64,000 nt of DNA from Amaranthus tricolor. Taxonomy: Eukaryota > Streptophyta > Magnoliopsida > Caryophyllales > Amaranthaceae. The notes below the pieces were generated by a model that did no database searches, had not been told where the DNA came from, and was given only the letters and a program-made list of their open reading frames with translations. The stretch is from the NCBI RefSeq assembly GCF_026212465.1, contig NC_080056.1, forward strand, positions 18,776,006-18,840,005. The letters are read 5' to 3'. Positions 27,601 through 38,020 of the stretch are shown one piece after another (position 1 is the stretch's first letter; the number at the start of each line of letters is the position of its first letter). Made by a program: the position numbers and the translations under genes.

Positions 27601-29132
27601 ATAGTCATATGCTGAAAATTACGTGCTAAGGTTCTTTTTTATGGGTTTATATGATTTTTTGGCACTTTTACGCATGAAGTAGCTCAAACATGGTTTATTT
27701 TGCACGAAACTTGGCACACAACATTATTTAGTATATATTATTGTATTGAACTGCTAGAATTGAAAATCATATTCGTATGCTTGAAATTACGTGCTATGTT
27801 GCGAATTTATCGGTTTGAAAGCTTTTGTGGCACTTTCGCGCTTAGAGTAGCTCAAACTTGGTTTGTTTTGCACGAAACATGGAGCACAATACTATTTGGT
27901 ATATATTATTGTGTTGAAGCGATTAGAATTGAAAATCATATTCATATGCTAGAAATCACTTGCTAAGTTACAATTTTACGGATTTTTATGGTTTTTTTGC
28001 ACTTTCGTGCATAAAGTAGCTCAAACTTTGTTTATTTTGCACGAAACTTGGAACACAACACTATCTGGTATATATTATTCTTTTGAAGTGGTTGAAATTG
28101 ATAATCTTAGTCATATACTAGCAATTATGTTTAAAGTTTATATTTTATTTATTTTTACGCTTTTTTTGCACTTTCGCGCATAAACCAGCTCAAACTTGGT
28201 TTCTTTTGCAAGAAATTTGGCACACCACACTATTTGGTATAATATTATGTTTAAGTGGTTAGAATTGAAAGTCATATTCATATACGAGAAATTACCTGTT
28301 AAGTTGCGATTTTAAGGATTTTTAAGATTATTTGACATTTTCGCGCATAAGGTATCTTAAATTTGGTTTGTTTATCACGAAACTGTGCACACATTAATAT
28401 TTGGTATATATTATTGTTTTGAAGAGGTTAGAATTTAAAATCATATTCATATGCGAGAAATTATGTGCTAAGTTGCGATTTTTTGGGTTTTTTAGCTTTT
28501 GTGGAACTTTCGCGCATAAATTAACTCAAACCTGGTTTGTCTTCCACGAAACTTGGCACAAAACACTATTTGGTATAGGTTATTGTGTGGAAGTGGTTAG
28601 TATTGAAGATCGTAGTCATATACTGGAAATTACGTGTTATGTTGCTTTTTTATGGGTTTTAAAGATTTTTTGGCACTTTCGCGCATAAAGTAGCTCAAAT
28701 ATGGTTTATTTTGCACAAAACTTGGCACACAACATTATTTGGTATATATTATTGTGTTGAAGTGTTAGAATTGAAAATCATATTCATGTGCTAGAAATTA
28801 CGTGCTATGTTGCGAATTTATGGGTTTTAAAGCTTTTGTGGCACTTTCGCGCATAAAGTAGCTCAAGATTTGTTTATTTTGCACGAAACTTGGCACACAA
28901 CACTATCTAGTATATATTATTCTGTTGAAGTGGTTCGAATTGATAATCATAGTCATATGCTAAAAATTATGTTTTAAGTTTATATTTTATTTGTTTTTAT
29001 GCTTTTTTGGCACTTTCGCACATAAACCAGCTCAAACTTGGTTTGTTTTGCAAGAAACTTCACACACCACACTATTTGGTATAAAATTGTGTTGAAGTGG
29101 TTAGAATTGAAAATCATATTCATATACGAGAA
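18653..29132. repeat. Satellite array, block 2 (more diverged)
   Basis: The same ~170-bp monomer as block 1, starting in phase with the higher-order unit interrupted at 17034. Monomers here are more heterogeneous, with many partial monomers (for example around 21170-21600 and 22290) and frequent shortened TATATAATTGTGTT junctions. The array ends at about 29132 within a monomer, just after CATATACGAGAAAA. No gene is seen inside. Confidence 0.95.
19130..21430. repeat. Higher-order repeat in block 2 (~1.2-1.35 kb, two copies)
   Basis: Marker monomers recur in order: TAGTATATGTTATT at about 19148 and 20485; AAAATTAAGTG/GAAATTAAGTG with GCGCTTAAAGTAGC at about 19370 and 20710; TTACACGAAATGTGG at about 19786 and 20965; CACCCCACTA at 19971 and 21150 (offset 1179). 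The offset varies because individual monomers were lost or gained. This period differs from those in block 1. Confidence 0.65.
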
Positions 29133-29390
29133 AAGCCTTGCAGTCAGCAGAAGAACACTGACAGAAAAGCCTTTGTATTCTGATTTCTGTTTTGTTATTT
29201 ATTGTGCACGTGCAAGTCACAAGGGCAATATGACCGTTATTTTAGTTGTCGAATTCTGGTTGCCTAGTATAGGGTTATTCGAATAATGCTTATCAATTAC
29301 TTACGAAAACACAACGCTACTGTAAACAATTATTCCATTATATTCTTTCAGATTTTCTAATATAAGAAGAGGAATACACACTTTAACTTC
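29133..29390. other. Unassigned segment between satellite and CACTA relic
   Basis: The sequence changes abruptly from satellite to mixed-composition DNA (GCCTTGCAGTCAGCAGAAG) and shows no satellite landmark, terminal CACTA motif or convincing ORF. It may be the eroded 3' noncoding end of the minus-strand CACTA element, or an independent fragment. I cannot tell which. Confidence 0.4.
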
Positions 29391-30791
29391 CTCAGCATCT
29401 CAATACTTTAGAAGTAGTTTGAATTGATAATCTGGAATTATTGGTGGACGGTTATTCCATCTTTCAGCATAAGTGTTATATTTTTAGTAGTATAATCTCT
29501 TACACCTACATTTCCAATCTTTCCACATGGCATTTTATAGTGGTCAACGCCCATGTTTTGCCAGCATCGTGTACCACATACTTCTCCTATATATTTAATA
29601 TTTACTTAGTCAACATGTAAATTAAAGTAGAAATGAGAAAATAATAATTTCATGCACTTACTTAGACATACAACCACATTTTATCGTGTGTGGGTAAGCT
29701 TGGCCAATCACAATAATTCAGCGGTGCATACTCAGAATTCCTAGCCACAGTCCCAAGAAATCGACTGTATTCATTGAATTTTTTTTTTGTAGGACCAATT
29801 GGTTGTCCAACTGCGTTAAGGACGACCACTGGTCGTTCATGCATTGTACGAGCATGAACCTCAACTAGCTTTGTGGGACCTCGATGCTTCTTCTTTTTTG
29901 GAGCTGAATAAAATAGAAATACATTGACATGTGATGGAGTTTAAAACTGAAGCATAATAATAATTATTTTAAAAAAATAAGTTGTGTTGCAAATGAAACC
30001 TTGAACCACAATTCTATTTTCTCCTGCTTCTTGTTCTGTATGTTCTTCATGTAGTGGTTGATGCTCACTCGAAAAGATTAGTTCATTTGCATTGTTAATT
30101 TCTTTTACAGGATCCTTTCTTTGCATTTGTTTCTTTCGAAGATCACGATAGTCAGACAATGCCCCTGGTGGGAAAAACTTGGTGTTCATTTTCTTGGGTT
30201 GTTGTGGTTGCATACCTTGTTGTTGCATAGGCTGCTGCAACAAAGGTTGTTGCACAGAAAGCTCTTGGTGATGTTGTTAGTGATGTTGTTCTTGTTCCAT
30301 ACCCTCTTGATGTTTTTGTCTGTTATGTTGTGCAACCTTTGCTTGCGTGAGTTGTTCATGTTGTTGGCAAGAAGGAGACAAAAAGGCAGACATACACCCT
30401 CTCTTTGAAAATGATCGCTTCTTTGTGGATTTTTTCATTGGAAACTGGAAAAACAAAATAAGATGCATACATTACATATAAAAAATTAGATGCATTATAA
30501 TTAAAATTGATGCAACATTATTTTTTATACCTTTGAACTAGTTATTTCCTCATTATTATCAACCTCATAATCAATAGGTATGTAGTCTTCATCATCACTA
30601 TGAGATAATGTGTCATCTCTAACATCTTTTGAGAAAGTTTTTGCATTAGCTTGAAGAATCTTCGCTGCCACAGTTCCACATCCTTTAGCTGTCATAAATT
30701 CTGCATTTTGCTTGATGTTCTGCATTCTTTTCCTTTCATTTTCATTTGCTTCTCTTTGTTGTGCAACAGCTTTCCATTTAGTCCCTTTCAT
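29391..30791 (-). pseudogene. CACTA ORF2, Transposase_24-like (Ptta/En-Spm), broken
   Basis: Four exon-like blocks can be read on the minus strand. Block 1, about 30791-30541, starts MKGTKWKAV and has an acidic stretch DDEDYIPIDYEVDNNEE. Block 2, about 30445-30010, is Gln-rich (QQPLLQQPMQQQGMQPQQP) and follows a TTTTCCAG acceptor; an in-frame stop lies near 30280. Block 3, 29903-29653, follows TTTTATTCAG and reads RGPTKLVEVHARTM, GQPIGPTKKKF, FLGTVARNSEYAPLNY, MWLYV, the conserved core of this family, ending in TAA just before GTAAGT. Block 4, about 29590-29391, reads EKYVVHDAGKTWALTTIK and then, after frameshifts, WKDWKC and NNRPPIIPDYQFKLLLKYW. These proteins are thought to bind subterminal repeats and assist TNP2 in the nucleus. 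Confidence in the family is high; exon limits are inferred. Confidence 0.8.
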
Positions 30792-30884
30792 CTACAAGTC
30801 ATAAAACATCAATCAAGTTAGATAAAAACATGTAAACAATCATATAAATAAGAACTAAGAAAAATAATATACAATAACAATATA

Positions 30885-32890
30885 TGGGTACCATCAAAGA
30901 ATTCCATTGGATTGTTATGTATGGCAAAATGCCAACCTTCTTTGGTTGGATCTTCTACATAAAAAACCTGATGTGCTTGAGATGCCAAGATATATGGTTC
31001 TCCTTTACATATTGTTTTATTTTTGTTAACCAAAGATTGTTGATGTTCATTTATTTCTGAATGAAACCAAACACATCTAAACTAGACAACACTAAAATGA
31101 TCATGATAAGATATCTCAATAATCTCTTCCACAGAACCATAATACATGACGTTTCCCACTGAAGGATTTTTATCCTTACTACTAGCAAAACTATGTGTTA
31201 ACGCCGTTAAAGTTACTCCACTATTTTGTGGGGCATAATTTGCCTCTCGTTTCATAGTATAAAACCTGTAACAATTGATATAGTACCCACTGTACATTTT
31301 TGCTTTAGAAGAGGGTCCTTTTGATAGCCACCTGACATGGTCTAAGACAGGTTGATCTTCATCAACCTTCAATGTGATTGCCACTTTAAACCAATCTTTG
31401 AAATCCTTGCAATGACTTTAAGTCGTATCCCATTTTCTCTTTCGATGAGTCTCTACTGTTGCTTTGTGCTCACTATGATAGAAGAATAGAAAAAGTTAAA
31501 CAATAAACGAGAGATAAAAAATGAATAATAAATCTTAGCTTAAAGGTTTACTAGTCGTACTTAATGTATCTCTCAACTTCTTCACAATTGCAATTCAACA
31601 AGACATATTGGTGCACTTGACTCCATGTGATTTGATCGATGACAAACCCAACCTATTTCTTCTTTGATGTTTTTCCTCTTACCCTGATAGGATGTCCAAG
31701 CTTTGGAAGAAATTCTTGTGAAATAGAAGGCTCTTTTCTAAGTCCACTTAGACCTTTTGACCTAATTAGATATCGAGCAACAAATCTTGCACATTCCTTG
31801 GCCAAGAAGCCTTCAGCCATTGAAGCCTTCGGACGACCCTTATTCCGAACATCTGACTTCAATTCCCGAAGATATCTCTCAATTGCATACATGCACCTTA
31901 GAAAGCCTTATCAAAGGCGTTGCAACTTCTTTATTTAAGGTAATGCTTGCGGCAATTGGGAGCAAGTAATGCATCATAAAATGTGCTTCATGACTCTTGT
32001 ATCCTGTGATTTTTCGTTCATTTACTTGCACACAATGAGCAATGTTTGAGGCATAACCTTGTGGTGGCTTTGCATTTTTTATGGTTTGGCAAAACAATCG
32101 TCTTTCATTAGCATTCATCCAAAACCTTGATGTTGGCCCCTCTTCAGTTCCATCTTCTAACTCTTTAATCTCCAACTCAGGAACCCAACGTAGGTCTTTC
32201 TTTTCTCGAAGGTCTTTTAGGTCTCGACGAGCATCTAACTTATCTTTTGTCTTCCCAGGAATGGCTAACAATGTCACAACAATATTATCAAACACATTCT
32301 TTTCTATGTGCATGACGTCCAAATTATGGGGATTAGAACAATGTTTCCAATAAGGCGACATAAAAAAGTATAAACATCTTTCTCCACGGATTAGAATCAT
32401 CCTCTGCTTGTTTCATCTTAGGTTGCTTTTTTCCATAATGATTTGGAAAATCACAAAGCAATTCCTCAATCTCAATTCTCGTCAAAGGCACGGGTGCAAT
32501 TCGTTCATCAATTTTTCCATTGAAGTTTCTTTTATTAAAACGCCACGGGTGATCAGTATCCAAAAACTTGCGATGACACATGTAGCAATACTTGTGGCTA
32601 TATGGTAACCACACATAATCAATTTCATAATGACAATATGGGCAAGCTGTTTTACCTTTTGTGCTCCAACCAGATACCATTGCATAAGCAGGAAAATCAG
32701 TAATAGTAGAAGCCAAAGCTACTTGCATGTCAAACCTTGTATTTTTTGACGCATCATATGTTTCTAGGCCAAAACAAAATATTGTATGTTCCCATACATA
32801 TTTACCCTTATTATTTGTGTACGAAAGACATGATATCATGGCTCGAGTTTTACAGTGTATTTTTGACTTAATTTGCATACACTGGTGTTT
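30885..32890 (-). pseudogene. TNP2-type CACTA transposase, 5'-truncated and broken
   Basis: From right to left on the minus strand: the Transposase_21 (TNP2) core with ETYDASKNTRFDMQVA, ITDFPAYAMVSGWSTKGK and TACPYCHYEI (about 32800-32590), then HRKFLDTDHPWRFNKRNFNG. A frameshift follows at a T-run near 32370, then SPYWKHCSNPHNLDVMHIEK (about 32350). A DUF4218-like part contains YLLPIAASITLNKEVATP, KECARFVARYLI and, in a third frame, ITWSQVHQYVLLNCNCEEV (about 31630-31565). A DUF4216-like end has YYGSVEEIIEISY (about 31150) and LASQAHQVFYVEDPTKEGWH (about 30990-30930). TNP2 excises and inserts the element by cutting at CACTA ends. The N terminus is absent beyond about 32890, and at least three frame changes make it non-functional. 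Confidence 0.88.
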
Positions 32891-32926
32891 TAAAATGTTA
32901 TTAGGAGAAAATGAAAGCAATAGAGT

Positions 32927-33279
32927 CGCAAGAACATCAAGGTTCAAACTACAAAGATTCTTATAGTGAAGTGATAAAGAAACCAGAGCATAGTGGACGT
33001 GTGCGAATGTATGAAAAAGGTGTGACAAAAACTTCTCTAAGGAAAGTGAGCACTAACTCGAGCTACACATTTCCTCCCGAGATCTTACAGAACATGCAAT
33101 CGCAAGTTATGGATCAAGTACTTGAAGCTAATCCCCAACTACAGAAACTACTTGAAGCCAATCCCCAGGTCAATATTGTGCTTCCAGATGTATCAAAATA
33201 GGAAGTAATACTACAACTCCACCTACTGAGCCAAATGGACATTCTTCTGTTGGAGCGCACTCTAAAATTCGATTAGTAC
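32927..33279 (+). pseudogene. CACTA ORF2 fragment (Transposase_24-like C-terminal part)
   Basis: The plus-strand reading frame contains SYSEVIKKPEHSGRVRMYEK and GVTKTSLRK, which match the EHxGRVRG.G.GVT block conserved in plant Ptta/En-Spm ORF2 proteins, then PEILQNMQSQVMDQVLEANP with a duplicated LEANPQ motif. A stop falls at 33199-33201. In a shifted frame the reading continues through SNTTTPPTEPNGHSSVGAHS to about 33279, just before a GTACGT donor-like site. It lies head-to-head with the minus-strand TNP2 relic, so it belongs to another element. It is non-functional and only the 3' exon survives. Confidence 0.75.
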
Positions 33280-33429
33280 GTTATTTTCTTCTTCCCATTT
33301 TACTGCCATTAAATTTAGTGAATCGTCATCAGTTTGCATGTTTGGATCTTGAACTCTCCTTTATCACTCAAAACTTCAAAATGATTGACTTCTACGCTAT
33401 TGTATTATATAAGAGTTATTGTTGCAAAG

Positions 33430-33945
33430 CCACCTGTGAATTGCGTTAAAAGTTCAATGTGCAGGTTTTGTTTGTACGCTATATTTGGGTGGTTTTAATC
33501 AATTTACAAAGGAGACTCTGTCGAATTTTTTAGTGCTTGTGCTAGTTGTGATGCCTTATATTAGGCAACTTGTGAATTGAGTTAAAAGTTCAATGTGTAG
33601 GTTTTGTTTGTACGCTATATTTGGGTGGTTTTAATCAATTTACAAAGGAGACTCTATCGAATTTTTTAGTGCTTGTGCTAGTTGTGATGTCTTATATTAG
33701 GCAACTTGTGAATTGATTTAAAAATTCAATGTACAGGTTTTGTTTGTACGCTACATTTGGGTGGTTTTAATCAATTTACAAAGGAGACTCTGTCGAATTT
33801 TATAGTGCTTGTGCTAGTTGTGATGTCTTATATTAGGCAACTTGTGAATTGAGTTAAAAGTTCAATGTGCAGGTTTTGTTAGTACCCTATATTTGGGTGG
33901 TTTTAATCAATTTACAAAGGAGATTCTATCGAAATTTTGACTCGA
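33430..33945. repeat. Tandem repeat, ~136-bp unit, ~3.7 copies
   Basis: Units align at the AGGTTTTG motif at 33463, 33599, 33736 and 33871 (spacings 136, 137 and 135). Each contains TGGGTGGTTTTAATCAA, TTTACAAAGGAGACTCT, GTGCTTGTGCTAGTTGTGAT and TATTAGGCAACTTGTGAATT. Copies differ at only a few bases. It lies in the 3' noncoding part of the plus-strand CACTA element. Confidence 0.9.
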
Positions 33946-34248
33946 GTTTTTCTTACTAATTGAAGAGTCTATCTTTAATAATTTTGATCTATTGAAATAA
34001 TTGATGTCTTTGTTTATGCAATATTTACATTAATGATATCTTTGTTGTACCTTTTTTATTTACTTTACATAACCTTTCATGTAGACACTTAATGGAGCTA
34101 ATGAAGAAGAGGAATTATATCAAAGTTGAAGTTCTTTGTTGCTGTTGAAGTCCTTTTGCAATGTTGCATGTATCAAAACCACTAATTGAACTAATTAGAG
34201 TTGGTGCTTTATTTTGTATTAGAGTTGATGAATTATATCAAAGTTAAT

Positions 34249-34412
<164 letters not shown>

Positions 34413-34429
34413 TTATAGCTTTATCAAGG

Positions 34430-34817
34430 CGTTGCAATAAAGAGCCATTACCGTCACCATTGACCCATTGGAACGGATAAAACATGGGGTTGCAATAGGT
34501 TTCTATGACCGTCGCAAAAGACTTATTATAACAGTTGCGAAGTGACTGTCGCAATAGGTCTATAGCGACGGTGATAAGAACCTATTGCTACGGTTATAGT
34601 GAGACCGTAGCAATAGGTCTATAGCAACGGTGATAAGAACCTATTGCTACGGTTAAAGTGAAACCGTCGCAATAGATAGCTGAACCGTTGCAATAGACCT
34701 ATAACTATGGCCACAAATGCGACGGGTATGGAACCGTCGCTATAGACCTATTGCAATGGTTATTGAGCCTATTGCTACGATTATTTGGGGTAGTAATAGC
34801 TCATTAATGTAGTAGTG
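34430..34817 (+). repeat. CACTA subterminal repeats and 3' terminus (ACCGTCGC family)
   Basis: Direct and inverted copies of a motif like ACCGTCGCAATAGGTCTAT recur, for example near 34537, 34575, 34610, 34668, 34690 and 34730, together with GGTGATAAGAACCTATTGC twice. The block ends with GTAGTAGTG at 34809-34817. Arrays of short inverted motifs next to a CACTA end are where the element's DNA-binding protein acts; the binding role is family knowledge. Confidence 0.85.
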
Positions 34818-34897
34818 TTAGTTAGAGTTTGTTAAGTCTATATGTTTAAAAGTTGTGTATTAATTTTTTTTGAATCAATTAATCAAACTAATTAGGA

Positions 34898-35055
34898 TGA
34901 CAAAAGTTCGTTCTTGGATGTATGGAAGCATTGAATCGTCGGAATTTATTGATGGCCTATAAGAATTTTGTAGTATTGCTGTTGAACATCAAGTTAGGAC
35001 GGGGGGAGTTGGTTTTTATTGCCCATGTGTCAGTTGTGGCAACGTATCAAAGGTA
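34898..35055 (+). pseudogene. TNP2 N-terminal Transpos_assoc domain fragment
   Basis: ATG at 34898 opens MTKVRSWMYGSIESSEFIDG, a stop, then EFCSIAVEHQ and GVGFYCPCVSCGNVSKVD. This matches the transposase-associated domain at the N terminus of plant CACTA TNP2 proteins (WMY...EF...CPC..C pattern). Only this domain is present; the catalytic TNP2 region that should follow is missing and ORF2-like sequence begins within about 30 bp. A nonsense codon interrupts it. It is inferred to be the left edge of an internal deletion. Confidence 0.75.
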
Positions 35056-36799
35056 GATAGTGTTGATATCGAAGAGGGATTGGGAGGCCTTTGTTGCCAA
35101 AAGAACAACTCCCATAGAAGTTGTAAGTATTTCATATTATATTATAGTTTACCAATTTGAATTTACTTCTTTTGATTCAGTCATTAAACTAATACATGAC
35201 ATTCGATTTCTATTGATTAATTAAGAAAAGCGTGGTAAAGGTTCTGACTCTGCAAGCAAAAGGAAATTTTAACATCGCTTGGGCTAGAAAACGTGCGATG
35301 AGGTCCGAAAAGAGTAGGTGGATGCGGGTGTATACCCCAATCAAAGTTCATCCACGCCCTCATCTACGACTACCTCCGCATCCGTGAATACTCCTGCTGG
35401 AGATCGAGTGCGTGATTGGTATTACGGGCTTCATTCCCGAGACGCAAGTGGTAAATTTACCATTAATGATCCGGGAACGAAGAAGGTTGCTGATGCTGTG
35501 GTGAGTATTAAAAGTATTAAGTATATTCTAGATTTGTTTTGTATTCTTTGGCTTGTATGTACTTATACTAATTTCTATATATGTCACTTTTTATTTGAAC
35601 AGATGGGCTGGAAGGAAAAATAAGCTATGGGGGAGTTCACCCCAAGAAGCAATGTTGACGCATTGCATATGGTCTTAAGGAAAGACCACAGTGGGCGGGT
35701 AGTCAGAAAAGAAGGCATTCGGCAAAGAGTGTGTTGCTACTCAATCCCGAACGGCGCTGGGGGATGAAGTAGCAACCGTCCGAGCGGAGATTACGAAGGA
35801 CGTTCTCGCCAAGCTGGCCGCCGTGTTGCAGATGATGAGAGCACCCATTGTTAACTTGGCAAACCTAATTGTCGAGGATCAGGAAAGTCAACATGGGGAT
35901 CCTAATGCTTCGGTCGAGCCAACACCCGAGCCCATTCACCAATACCCCTGAAGGGGAAAACCCCACACCGGAGAACATAAACTCCATTGCTCAAAATCCA
36001 GAGCCAACTCCAGAGCCAGTGTTACAGGAACATAGTTTTTAAATCTATAAGCACTTATTAATTTAAATTGCAACGCGTTTTAATATTTTATTATGATGCT
36101 TATTATATTAAACGACACAATTTTCAGGAGGTGACTCCTTGTTCTCTTTTGCTGCCTCAGTTAGGTGTTGCTAGTGATGGCGACTTAACTGAGGTTGCAT
36201 ATGGTGTGGCCCGGCCAAACAAAGAGGGCCAAACAGTGCATTCAATGCCTGTTACAAGTGGCCACATCAGTGTGGTAGTGGAAACTAATGTAAAGGGGTT
36301 TGAAGATTTCTCACTCCCGGTTCCAATGCCAGCATGGAGCCTTGAGAAACTATCAGACGCCCTAGGTAGTTTCGTCACATGGCCACATGCTTGGGTCCGA
36401 TTCACTAACATGGTAAGAATCATTTGTACCTTATTTATTTTTATTTTTTTAATTCCAATGCTCACACTAATTTAATTGTATAAATTGAAATAGTAAAAGA
36501 ATCCAAAGGGATCTTGGAGAGAGGCCGGTTCCTCAGCAAAGGTGTCGACTGGGTCAAAGTCGATGCCAAGCACTCCAATTTTTACTAATGAGGAGCTAAA
36601 GGATCTCTCTCAAGATTGCAAATGGCTGCACACTTGTGCATTTCGCATAAGTGAGGAGGACCCACTCATTCTGAACCTGCTGAAGGAGCAATACTGCTTT
36701 TTAGAGAGCCCGTTTTTAATTATTGGTCCTAGTGACATCGGGCAATTTTTAAGAGGAGAGATGTTGAACGTAGCTCTTTTCCATGTCTACATGAGGTGA
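35056..36799 (+). pseudogene. CACTA ORF2: Transposase_24-like plus DUF8039-like segment, broken
   Basis: The reading starts KRDWEAFVAKRTTPIEV up to a GTAAGT donor at about 35122. The next block has ASKRKF, stop, HRLG, then a Ser/Thr-rich stretch and DASGKFTINDPGTKKVADAV. After another intron-like gap comes MGWKEK (stop) MGEFTPRSNVDALHMVL and RKDHSGRVVRKEG, the conserved GRV block, then EITKDVLAKLAAVLQMM. From 36128 it reads EVTPCSLLLPQLGV, TVHSMPVTSGHISVVVETN and LPVPMPAWSLEKLSDALGSF VTWP, a DUF8039-type domain found upstream of Ulp1-like proteases in plant transposons. The last exon (36497-36799) is a linker to the protease. Several stops show it is dead. Confidence 0.75.
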
Positions 36800-36892
36800 A
36801 GTTCATTATCTTACAACTTAGGCATTGTTTTTTAATTTTTTTAATAACCGAATTACTAACAAAATTTTCTTATTTGTGAGTTTTGTGCGGCT

Positions 36893-37891
36893 TAAGAGGA
36901 GCTAAATTCTTGTGAACCTCCAATAAAAGATGGATGGTTTTGTCCAGAGTCGATTTCGGGTAGTAAATGTGTAAATGATCCAGATGACGTCAGAGCATAC
37001 ATTGAGACTGCTTTGACTAATTCCCTTGCATCTAAACACACACTCATTCTGGCTCCATATATATATATATTTACGTACATAATATTGTATTATATACGAT
37101 AAAGAGTTTATTATTACAAAGAGATTATTGGTGATTATTTGTGATTATCATTGGATTATTATTGGATTAATCATTGTTATTACATTATATTATTATTGGA
37201 TTATTATTAAAAAAAGAAAAAAGAAAAAAAATAGCAAGTATTTGCTGCGGTTAGAGGCAAAACCGCAGCAAATAATGCCCACTTATTTGCTGCGGTTTTG
37301 CCTCTGACCGCAGCAAATACTCCACCTTATTTGCTGCGGTTTTTTGTTGACCACAGCAAATAATGTCTTTTTTTGCTGCAGTTTTGAACCGCAGAATTTA
37401 AAGTAGGACATTTGCTGCTATGACTATTGCTGGGGGCCAAAACTGCAGCAAATAATGGCCAAAAAACCGCAGCAAATGAGTTTTTGTACACTAGTTTTAC
37501 AATTGAAAATCATATTCATATGCTAGAAATTACGTGTTAAGTTGCGATTTTATGCGTTTTTAAGCTTTTTTGACAGTAACAACTATTTGCTCTTAGTGCT
37601 TTCAACAACCTTCTTTTTCCGTTGAATGCGGCTACTTCGTGCTGATGTACATGGACGATATTATAAAATCCGTGAAAGAGTTGGGAGTCGAAAATAAAGA
37701 TGACGTAAGTATTTGTTACGTTCTTTAATAATTATTATTGGTAAAATCTAATGTTTATATTAATCTTTTAATTTGATATTATATCATAGGTTTTAAACGA
37801 CATTCCGAAGGAAACACGCCCTTTGAGAAGTGGAGAGATGCGCGAATTAAAAGACAAGATTGTCACGTATCTTGCTAATTTTTGTCCTTGA
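36893..37891 (+). pseudogene. Ulp1 (C48)-like protease part of CACTA ORF2, split by inserted DNA
   Basis: The first part (36893-37061) reads EELNSCEPPIKDGWFCPESI and DDVRAYIETALTNSLASKHT followed by LILAPY, the strand that normally leads into the catalytic His (GGHW-type) region. That region is absent: from 37062 the sequence becomes a TA-rich transposon end plus a satellite piece up to about 37575. The protein resumes after a TCTTAG acceptor at 37597 with FQQPSFSVECGYFVLMYMDD, containing the ECG catalytic-Cys context. It splices at 37704/37800 (GTAAGT...CATAG) and ends DKIVTYLANFCP at 37891. Ulp1-type peptidases cleave SUMO-like substrates; the role in CACTA transposons is unknown. The C-terminal exons are undamaged, but the gene cannot be functional. 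Confidence 0.8.
37062..37575 (+). repeat. Segmental duplication copy 1: transposon 3' end plus satellite
   Basis: Matches 38011-38520 nearly base for base at an offset of 947-949 bp. It comprises TTACGTACATAATATT, TTATTGGATT repeats, the TTGCTGCGG subterminal block, the terminus (TAGTT at 37492-37496 instead of TAGTG) and about 78 bp of satellite (TTACAATTGAAAATC onward). It sits inside the Ulp1-like gene. Confidence 0.9.
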
Positions 37892-37928
37892 TAAATTGTA
37901 ATTGGTATAGATTTTTTAGGACTTTAAT

Positions 37929-37936
37929 GTATATTT

Positions 37937-38019
<83 letters not shown>

Positions 38020-38020
38020 T
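37929..38020. repeat. (TA)n microsatellite
   Basis: About 90 bp of TA dinucleotides with CA interruptions, located between the Ulp1 stop codon and the transposon's 3' terminal block. Confidence 0.95.

Larger units (their letters stand above)
29391..32890 (-). mobile_element. CACTA/En-Spm transposon relic, minus strand
   Basis: Two transposon genes lie in the usual CACTA order on the minus strand: a TNP2-type transposase (32890 down to about 30885) followed by an ORF2 of the plant Ptta/En-Spm type (30791 down to 29391). The 5' end, including the transposase N terminus and left TIR, is missing at about 32890, where plus-strand CACTA sequence begins. No CACTA terminus was found near 29133-29390. 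The element is not functional. Confidence 0.85.

Noticed and set aside
1..29132. The word CACTA in almost every satellite monomer (AACACTATTTGG) as a possible transposon end
   Set aside because: It is part of the monomer consensus, with no inverted partner, subterminal repeats or target duplication. True CACTA ends here are TAGTG with flanking motif arrays.
31639..32608. Plus-strand ORFs across 31639-32608
   Set aside because: They are antisense shadows of the TNP2/DUF4218 pseudogene, whose minus-strand frames match known domains.
37260..37450. Inverted repeats in the TTGCTGCGG block as a hairpin RNA gene
   Set aside because: Better explained as CACTA subterminal motifs; a duplicated copy and a TIR are adjacent.
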